A stretch of 64,000 nt of DNA from Panulirus ornatus (taxonomy: Eukaryota; Arthropoda; Malacostraca; Decapoda; Palinuridae). Below, one piece after another: positions 57,035-64,000 of this stretch. Numbering within the stretch: position 1 is the first letter of the stretch; the number at the start of each line of letters is the position of its first letter. The stretch spans positions 48,073,954-48,137,953 of the forward strand of contig NC_092234.1 of assembly GCF_036320965.1 (NCBI RefSeq). The letters are read 5' to 3'. Position numbers and translations under genes: made by a program. Under the pieces are notes generated by a model, which was not told the DNA's origin, searched no databases, and saw nothing but the letters and a program-made list of their open reading frames with translations.

Positions 57035-57098
<64 letters not shown>

Positions 57099-57189
57099 CA
57101 GGGAGGGGGTCGGGAAAGAATATTGAAGAGCAGAGAATAAAATAGACAACGGAGAGGAAGATGATGAGGGGGAGGCAAGGGATGAGACA

Positions 57190-57256
<67 letters not shown>
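57035..57256. repeat. Two (GA)n microsatellites
   Basis: 57035-57097 and 57190-57256, with a purine-rich spacer. Confidence 0.97.
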
Positions 57257-57262
<6 letters not shown>

Positions 57263-57404
57263 TGCATGTGAACACAGCAGGTGGAGGCGGCAGCAGCAGA
57301 CGCAGCAGGTGGAGGCAAGCAGACGACAAAGCAGGGGAAGGAAGGAGGGGGCATATGTAGACCAGGTTTATAGAGTGATGTTGATTAATGAAACACACAC
57401 GCGC

Positions 57405-57407
<3 letters not shown>

Positions 57408-57445
<38 letters not shown>
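57408..57445. repeat. (GT)n microsatellite
   Basis: Pure tract; an inverted CA partner lies at 57630. Confidence 0.97.
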
Positions 57446-57446
<1 letters not shown>

Positions 57447-57627
57447 ACCAGGAGGGGGGGGGAGAGGCAGGTGTGTAGGGCTGGGTAGGGCTGAGGTGGG
57501 TGGGGGCTGGGCTAGGGCTGTAAGGGAGGGGACTGCTGGAATCAGTGGAACAGTGGCTTGTGTACACTTGGAATTATTGTTAAGTAAATATTGAGACAAG
57601 ATATTGCAGTCCCGCCCACTGACCAGC

Positions 57628-57629
<2 letters not shown>

Positions 57630-57668
<39 letters not shown>
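57630..57668. repeat. (CA)n microsatellite
   Basis: Directly precedes the next array. Confidence 0.97.
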
Positions 57669-57669
<1 letters not shown>

Positions 57670-57671
<2 letters not shown>

Positions 57672-58575
57672 GGGAGAGGTGTAGCCTTGCCCACCTAGAG
57701 GGAGGGAGTATAAGGAGGGAGAGGAGTAGTCTTGTCCACCTGGAGGGAGGGAGTATAAGGAGGGAGAGGCGTAGCCTTGTCCACCTAGAGGGAGGGAGTA
57801 TAAGGAGGGAGAGGAGTAGTCTTGTCCACCTGGGGGAGGGAGTATAAAGGAGGGAGAGGAGTAGCCTTGTCCACCTGGGGGAGGAAGAGGGAGGGAGTAT
57901 AAAGGAGGGAGAGGAGTAGCCTTGTCCACCTAGAGGGAGGGAGTATAAGGAGGGAGAGGAGTAGTCTTGTCCACCTGGGGGAGGAAGAGGGAGGGAGTAT
58001 AAAGGAGGGAGAGGAGTAGCCTTGTCCACCTAGAGGGAGGGAGTATAAGGAGGGAGAGGAGTAGTCTTGTCCACCTGGAGGAGGAGGAGGGAGGGAGTAT
58101 AAAGGAGGGAGAGGAGTAGCCTTGCCCACCTACAGGGAGGGAGTATAAGGAGGGAGAGGAGTAGTCTTGTCCACCTGGGGGAGGAAGAGGGAGGGAGTAT
58201 AAGGAGGGAGAGAGGAGTAGCCTTGTCCACCTAGAGGGAGGGAGTATAAGGAGGGGAGAGGAGTAGCCTTGTCCACCTGGGGGAGGAAGAGGGAGGGAGT
58301 ATAAAGAGGGGAGAGGAGTAGCCTTGTCCACCTGTGGGAGGAAGAGGGAGGGAGTATAAGGAGGGAGAGGAGTAGTCTTGTCCACCTGGGGGAGGAGGAG
58401 GGAGGGAGTATAAGGAGGGAGAGGAGTAGCCTTGTCCACCTGGAGGAGGAAGAGGGAGGGAGTATAAGGAGGGGAGAGGAGTAGCCTTGTCCACCTGGAG
58501 GAGGAATAGGGAGGGAGTATAAGGAGGGGAGAGGAGTAGCCTTGTCCACATGGGGGAGGAGGAAGGAAGGAAGGA
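57670..58575. repeat. Minisatellite, about 50-66 bp unit, GTAGCCTTGTCCACCTGGGG
   Basis: About 17 units: GGAGGGAGTATAAGGAGGGA, GAGGAGTAG, CCTTGTCCACCT, then a TAGA or GGGGGAGGAAGA linker. The TATAAGG word recurs in every unit. Minus frames are read-through. Confidence 0.95.
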
Positions 58576-59042
58576 AGAGGGGTATAAAGGGGGGGAGGGC
58601 CGAGAGAGAGGAGTAGGTGAGGGAGGGGGTGTGAGAGACGTTGGGAAGGACCGTGTCAAATGTCTAAATTTCTAAATGCATTTTGACAAGTGTTGGTACA
58701 TCTGCAGGTCCTTAAAACCAGGGCGGGTGAAGTACATGACCTGGGCGACGCCAGGCGGAGTGACAAGAAGATGAAGGAGGGAGGGAGGGAGGGTGGTGTG
58801 TAGGAGGAACACGAGGGTCCTGCAGGAGGCGCTGCTGGAGGAGGAGGTGCAGGAGGAGGAGTGGTGGAGCAGCGTGAGCGTGTACAGAGGCCCGCGCACG
58901 ATGACGTAAACTCAGGAGGTGATCAGATGATGATGATGATGATGATGATGGCCTGATAGAAAACGTAGGGTCTGTGAGAGGCTTCGGCCCACACAGGTAT
59001 TGAACTCGTATGTATACAGAGGCATAGACACACACACACACG

Positions 59043-59045
<3 letters not shown>

Positions 59046-59099
<54 letters not shown>
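59046..59099. repeat. (CT)n microsatellite
   Basis: Ends 14 bp before the acceptor-like CCTCAG of the candidate exon at 59116. Confidence 0.97.
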
Positions 59100-59102
<3 letters not shown>

Positions 59103-59115
59103 CGTACATCCTCAG

Positions 59116-59343
59116 TGCTTCGCGTCGCCATCATGAGTTATATATACATACCTGCTGGTGCTGGCGGCGCTGTGGTGTGGTGTGGTGGTAGCGGTCCAAC
59201 TAACCACCGGCCGTTCCCTCCACTCCTCCCTGACCCTGATCATCTGGTCGTCCCTCCCTCCGCCTACCGTGTCGTCCCCTCCTCCTCCTCCACTCTGTCA
59301 TTTGTCGTCGTTGTGGGGAGATGTAATTTCAATATGTCATCTC
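59116..59343 (+). CDS. Candidate exon 1 of an unrecognised gene
   Basis: Left edge: the CT tract plus CGTCCGTACATCCTCAG is acceptor-like, AG at 59114-59115. Right edge: CATCTC then GTAAGT at 59344-59349, a near-consensus donor. ATG at 59133 (context GCCATCATGA) opens a frame MSYIYIPAGAGGAVV..., proline/valine rich, ending SSTLSFVVVVGRCNFNMSS in phase 1 at the donor. Without splicing it stops two codons later. No domain or homology recognised. Its phase fits the next candidate exon. It could equally be chance, since splice-like words are frequent here. Confidence 0.2.
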
Positions 59344-59489
59344 GTAAGTAGTATCATTTGATGCCTATGGCGTTGGGTGATGGTTGCTGGTCCCAGCGTG
59401 GACGCCCGCCCGCCCCGCACGCCGCCACGCACTGGGAGGAGGAGGAGGAGGGAAGAGGTACAACAGATGAACGTTCCTCACTCCTGCTG

Positions 59490-59725
59490 GGGAAGATGTG
59501 TCCATCTTGCGACGCCCTTTGGTCCCGCTGCTGCAGACGTGGGGGTGGGGGAGGCTGTGTCCATCTTGCGACGCCCTTTGGTCTTGCTGCCGCAGACGTG
59601 GGGGTGGGGGAGGCTTTGTCCATCTTGCGACGCCCTTTGGTCCCGCTGCTGCAGACGTGGGGGTGAGGGAACCTTTGTCCATCTTGCGACGCCCTTTGGT
59701 CCCGCTGCCGCAGACGTGGGGGGAG
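59490..59725. repeat. Tandem repeat, 60 bp unit, four copies
   Basis: TCCATCTTGCGACGCCCTTT, GGTCCCGCTGCTGCAGACGT and GGGGGTGGGGGAGGCTTTG. The 60 bp period makes a 20-residue periodic frame, part of a 179-codon plus frame (59377-59916) that runs on into a CA tract; not called as a gene. Confidence 0.93.
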
Positions 59726-59865
59726 ATCCGTCGTCCGCTGTGTTTACATACGTGTGTGTGTGTGTGCTACAGGTCGAGTGCTCGGGGTGTAATACAGGAG
59801 TAGGCGAGAGGCCCCTTGATTGTTTACATGTTAATTACAGCTTCCTCCGCGGCCGGAGCTTGGGC

Positions 59866-59867
<2 letters not shown>

Positions 59868-59907
<40 letters not shown>
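59868..59907. repeat. (CA)n microsatellite
   Basis: Pure tract. Confidence 0.97.
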
Positions 59908-59909
<2 letters not shown>

Positions 59910-60014
59910 GCATTGAGCGGAGCGGTTAGAGGTGAAGCAATCGAGGAAACATATGGACCAGTTCATGAAAGGTTTAGAAAAGTATAGAGCATACAGCACC
60001 AGTGTTTGCTCGCT

Positions 60015-60815
60015 AAGAGGGATTATATTGACTTTAAAAGGGATTATATAGACTTTAAAAGGGATTATAAAGACTTTGAAAAGGATTATATGGACTTTTA
60101 AAGGGATTATATAGAATTTAAAGGAGATTATAGACAAAGGGGTTATATAGACTTAAAAGGGATTACATAGGCTTAAAAAAGAATTATATAGACTTTAAAA
60201 GGGATTATATATATTTGAAAAGGGATTATATAGACTGAAAGGGATTCTATAGACTCAAAGGGATTATATAGAATTTGAAAGGGATTATTTAGACAAAGGA
60301 ATTATTTAGACTTTAAAAGGATTATATAGAGTGAAAGGGATTATACGTACTTTAAAAAGGATTATATAGACTGAAAGGGATTATATGGACTTTAAAAGGG
60401 ATTATATAGACTGAAAGGGATTATGTAGATTTTAAAAGGGATCATCTAGACTGAAAGGGATTATATGTACTTTAAAAGGGATTTTATCGACTGAAAGGGA
60501 TTGTATGGACTTTAAAAGGGATTATATAGACTGAAAGGGATTATATAGACTTTAAAAGGATTCTATAGAGTGAAAGGGATTATACGGACTTTAAAAGGGA
60601 TTATATAGACTGAAAGGGATTATATGGACTTTAAAAGGATTCTATAGAGTGAAAGGGATTATACGGACTTTAAAAGGGATTATATAGACTGAAAGGGATT
60701 ATATAGACTTTAAAAGGATTCTATAGAGTAAAAGGGATTATACGGACTTTAAAAGGGATTATATAGACTGAAAGGGATTATATGGACTTTAAAAGGGATT
60801 ATGTAGAGAGTTACA
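60015..60815. repeat. Minisatellite, about 19-21 bp unit, GGGATTATATAGACTTTAAA
   Basis: About 40 units. They alternate GACTTTAAAA and GACTGAAA endings, giving a 39-40 bp higher-order unit from about 60350; ATTCTATAGAGTGAAAGG variants recur at about 60560, 60640 and 60720 (near 80 bp spacing). Confidence 0.96.
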
Positions 60816-60948
60816 GACACAGGTTGAAACGTCCACTCTGATTCTCTTTATTTTTCTCCCGTCTTTTTTTTTTTTATACAAGTATTGTATATCATATGAG
60901 CCATCGTGTATTTTGACAAGATTTCATTTCTGTCTTCATCATTTACAG

Positions 60949-61030
60949 GTGTGTTCGTGGCCAGACGCAGTCACCTTGACTGCTGCCAACACCCCGTACG
61001 TGTGACGACATCAGCTCAAAACCTATTCAG
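60949..61030 (+). CDS. Candidate exon 2 of an unrecognised gene
   Basis: Best splice context in the window: pyrimidine-rich TTTCTGTCTTCATCATTTACAG before it (its last 20 bases are TCTGTCTTCATCATTTACAG) and CAG followed by GTAAGT after it. Length 82 nt. One frame is open throughout, VFVARRSHLDCCQHPV then RVTTSAQNLF; the other two have stops. A short open frame in 82 nt is not strong evidence. The open frame is the one required by candidate exon 1. Intron would be 60 bp-array and 21 bp-array filled, 1605 bp. A non-coding exon is possible too. Confidence 0.28.
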
Positions 61031-61061
61031 GTAAGTTGCAGGTCCTTCAGGCGTGTGTGTG

Positions 61062-61062
<1 letters not shown>

Positions 61063-61124
<62 letters not shown>
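61063..61124. repeat. (GA)n microsatellite
   Basis: Begins 33 bp after the donor-like site at 61031. Confidence 0.97.
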
Positions 61125-61128
<4 letters not shown>

Positions 61129-61314
61129 TATTATGGGACAGTAACATATTATTGACTATGTTATGTATTGTCCTGTATGATACATTATTCTGTATCATCC
61201 ATTGATAGTACCCCGTTTACCTAGGTAAACTCCCGTCCTACCCCCCCCCCCCAAACACACACACACACACGCACACACCTGGTCCACCCAGCAGCTCTTC
61301 CTACCACGATGTCT

Positions 61315-61790
61315 TATGGGGAGTAAACAGTTTACGTGGGCTCTGTAAACAGTTTACGTGGGCCCTGTAGACACTATACGTGGGCTCTGTAAACACTTTA
61401 AATGGACCCTTGTAAACAGTTTACGTGGACCCTGTAAACTTTACGTGGGCTCTGTAAACAGTTTACGTGGGCTCTGTAAACACTATACGTGGGCTCTGTA
61501 AACAGTTTACGTGGGCCCTGTAAACACTTACGTGGGCTCTGTAAACACTATACGTGGGCTCTGTAAACACTATACGTGGGCTCTGTAAACAGTTTACATG
61601 GGCTCTGTAACCAGTTTACGTGGGCTCTGTAAACACTATACGTGGGCTGTAAACACTATACCTGGGCTCTGTAAACACTATACGTGGGCTCTGTAACCAG
61701 TTTACATGGGCTCTGTAAACAGTTTACACGGGCTCTGTAAACAGCTTACACGGGCTCTGTAAACAGTTTACGTGGGCTCTGTAAACTTTA
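61315..61790. repeat. Minisatellite, 22 bp class, TACGTGGGCTCTGTAAACAG
   Basis: About 22 units; ACAGTTT, ACACTATA and ACTTTA variants, GGCCCTG/GGCTCTG variants. Confidence 0.96.
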
Positions 61791-62094
61791 ACTGCTGACG
61801 ACCAAGTTGTCCTTGTGTCGTGTGGACAACTGACTCGACCAACAGAGGTGCTGGACCTGGCTGGAAAACTCGTCGTGCTGGAAGGGAGGGAGGGAGCTGT
61901 GGTCATAGGTGTAATTACAGCCAGGCGTCTGACTGAAACACTTTGACCCATGAACCAAGTGTGTTGTACTTTGAGAGTTTAAAGTATATAACGTAGTGAT
62001 CAAGTGTTAAAACAAGATTTTTGACCTCTGGATTGATGCTCTGACTTCTAAGGTAAAAGATTGACTCAGAGAGTATAGGAGTCTGAGCTCTTAA

Positions 62095-62460
62095 GTGAGA
62101 TATAAAGTAAGTGTCTGATATATAAAGTATCTGATATGTAAAGTAAGTGTCTTGATATATAAAGTAAGGGTCTGCTATATAAAGTATCTGATGTATAAAG
62201 TAAGTAGCTGATATATAAAGTAAGGGTCTGGTATATAAAGTAAGGTTCTGGTATATAAAGTAAGGGTCTGGTTTATAAAGTAAGGGTCTGGTTTATAAAG
62301 TAAGGGTCTGGTTTATAAAGTATCTGATATATAAAGTGAGAGTCTGAACTGTAAAGTAACAACAGTCTGAGATATAACGTAAGTGTCTGATATGTAAAGT
62401 AAGAGTTTGAGTTTATTATAAAGTGAGCCCCGTCATAGTTTGAGCTGTAAAGTAAAAGTG
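62095..62460. repeat. Minisatellite, 20-22 bp unit, ATATAAAGTAAGGGTCTGGT
   Basis: About 17 units; GTGTCTGA, GAGTCTGA and AGTATCTGAT variants. AAGTAAGG words look like donors but no exons are evident. Confidence 0.93.
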
Positions 62461-62780
62461 TGAGCCCGAGTTGACAATCCGAGTTCACTATTAAGAGTGT
62501 GAGATGTAAAGTAAGTGTGAGGTCTAGTGTGAGAGTGACTTGTGAAATAGTGGTCTAATCTGTAAAGTAATAGTGTGACCTCATAAAGTAAGTATAACCT
62601 TAAAAGTAAGGATTTCCTCTCTAAAGTAAGAGTCATCCTAATCTGTAAAGTGAAAGTGACCTGTAAAGTAAGAGACTGGTCTGTAAAGTAAGTCAAATCA
62701 GTAAAGTAAAAGTCTGGCCAGTAAAGTAAGTTCAACTTTCAAAGTAAGAGTTCGACTTCTAAAGTAAGACTGAAGTGTAA
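62461..62780. repeat. Degenerate continuation of the TAAAGTAAG array
   Basis: Same core CTGTAAAGTAAGAGTCTG with growing divergence and spacing. Confidence 0.85.
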
Positions 62781-62829
62781 GTGTGTGTGTGTCCTCTGAA
62801 TATGGCCAGAGCTCAATGTGGTACATGAT

Positions 62830-63460
62830 TATAGGATAACAGAGTAATGTAATCTAATATAATCTAATATGACGTAAGAGTAATGTAATCTGTAATATAA
62901 TCTAATATGACGTAAGAGTAATGTAATCTAATATGGCGTAACAGAGTAATGTAATCTAATACAATCTAATATGACGTAACAGAGGAATGTAATCTAATGT
63001 AATCTAATATGGCGTAACAGAGTAATGTAATCTGTAATGTAATCTAATATGGCGTAACTAAAATGCAATCTGTAATATACCCTAATATGGCGTAACACAG
63101 TAATGTTATCTGTAATATAATCTAATATGGCGTAACAGAGTAAGATGTAATCTGTAAAATACCCAAATATGGCGTAAGAGAGTAATGTAATCTGTAATAT
63201 AATCTAATATGGCGTAATGGAGTAATGTAATCTTCTATATAATCTAATATGGCGTAACAGTAAAATGTAATCTGTAATATAATCTAATATGGTTTAACAG
63301 AGTAAAATGTAATCTGTAAAATACCCAAATATGGCGTAAGAGAGTAATGTAATCTGTAATATAATATAATATGGCGTAACGGAGTAATGTATTCTGTAAT
63401 ATAATCTAATATGGCGTAACAGAGTAAAATGTGATCTTTAATATACCCTAATATGGCATA
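62830..63460. repeat. AT-rich minisatellite, about 45-48 bp unit, AATCTAATATGGCGTAACAG
   Basis: About 14 units combining AGTAATGTAATCTGTAATAT and the core. A variant with AAAATACCCAAATATGGCG occurs at about 63146 and 63319, so a 170 bp higher-order repeat is likely. Confidence 0.94.
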
Positions 63461-63617
63461 TGATTTAATTGTATATGATAACCATTTGCCATAATTTTAT
63501 GCATTGGAATATGATTATGTGATTCAATGTAATAGAATCACAATTCAACGTAGCGTAATGTCGTTCATGATGACGGCATATGTATGATAATGCATCATGA
63601 TAGTGTCGAAAAAACAC

Positions 63618-63668
63618 ACGGAATATATAATATGATATAATATAATATAATATAATATAATATATAGT
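63618..63668. repeat. (TATAA)n pentanucleotide repeat
   Basis: Eight or so units. Confidence 0.93.
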
Positions 63669-64000
63669 AATGTAATTTTATAACTGCGTCTGTAGCGAGA
63701 AGTGTTGGGGTGGTGGGGGGGGGGGGCGTAAGGTGTGTGTGTGTGTGTGTGTGTGTGTGTCAGTCTGACGCATGCTAGACCTGTGACCGAAGCTCAGGAA
63801 AAATTTTTTTTTGGGGGGGTCGTGTCGGGTCACAAACCCCCAGCGGAAATGTGAGGTTGGGGCCTCTGTGTGTGTGGGGGAAAGGGGGGAGGGGGAGGTT
63901 GTTGTAGTGGGGGGGCGGGGGAGGAGGCCGCCGCTTGGAACAGCTGGGACCATTGTTGTTTGCCGTGGGTGTTGCGTAGTTCGCTGGTGTGTGTGTGTGT
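63669..64000. other. G-rich low-complexity end of window
   Basis: G10 run (63716), GT tract (63733-63760), A/T run then G7, and a GT tract cut by the window end. No gene recognised. Confidence 0.6.

Noticed and set aside
56346..57929. Open frame of 527 codons on the minus strand
   Set aside because: Crosses GT, GGA, GA and CA microsatellites (poly His-Thr, poly Leu-Ser, poly Pro) and part of the 57.7 kb array; low complexity throughout.
58672..58899. Minus-strand frame ending in YFTRPGFKDLQMYQHL
   Set aside because: The last 20 residues look protein-like, but the rest is serine and leucine low complexity and there is no donor at the right place; too weak to call.

Overview
This is eukaryotic nuclear DNA, most probably from an arthropod and, by inference from the repeat types, a malacostracan or decapod crustacean. 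The signs are decayed non-LTR retrotransposon reverse transcriptases (RT), a Penelope-like element with a GIY-YIG domain, a tRNA-derived SINE ending in a TA tract, a block of degenerate arthropod-type CCTAA motifs, and an extreme load of TA, GT, GA and AAT microsatellites. I see no intact protein-coding gene, no rRNA or tRNA gene, no CRISPR and no prokaryotic feature. Most long open frames are tandem repeats read as codons.

Interspersed elements. Family A is an RTE-like LINE. Its best copy opens the window (1-1681, plus strand, RT core nearly intact, three disabling lesions). A worn copy lies at 5325-6858 (plus), a divergent one at about 27870-28740 (minus), and short pieces at 13978-14106, 23901-24018, 30733-30797, 34655-34829 and 47687-47888. 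Family B is a 210-220 bp non-coding element at 6883-7094, 17757-17977, 24801-25023 and 47883-48086, with partial copies at 7157-7290, 30172-30223 and 48769-48892. The 3' tails of A and B share a core, and they are fused in one chimera at 47.7-48.1 kb. A second LINE family (C) leaves minus-strand 3' ends at 27315-27497 and 55152-55646. A Penelope-like 3' end lies at 30797-31490 (minus). SINE-type pol III sequences lie at 47396-47570 (strong) and 35240-35310 (weaker).

Tandem repeats. About 40 different minisatellites, mostly with 14-60 bp units, fill much of the rest. The largest are at 3.6-4.9, 9.2-10.5, 10.9-11.8, 25.8-27.2, 32.0-33.0, 39.0-41.0, 54.3-55.1, 57.7-58.6 and 60.0-60.8 kb. Several are related to one another: a GGTACGACC-core family recurs at 8.2, 12.0, 34.9 and 37.8 kb, a 12.6 kb repeat recurs inverted at 43.0 kb, and a chain of arrays runs from 39.0 to 41.7 kb. 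Some show higher-order structure, notably a perfect 360 bp duplication at 54361-55080.

The only hint of a cellular gene is a pair of splice-flanked, phase-compatible candidate exons on the plus strand at 59116-59343 and 60949-61030. They match no family I recognise and are low confidence. The window reads as intergenic or intronic DNA shaped by retrotransposon 3' ends and minisatellite expansion. I did not find a new protein-coding system; the best leads are the A/B tail relationship and chimera, the dispersed minisatellite family, and the retrotransposon ends lying against tandem arrays.
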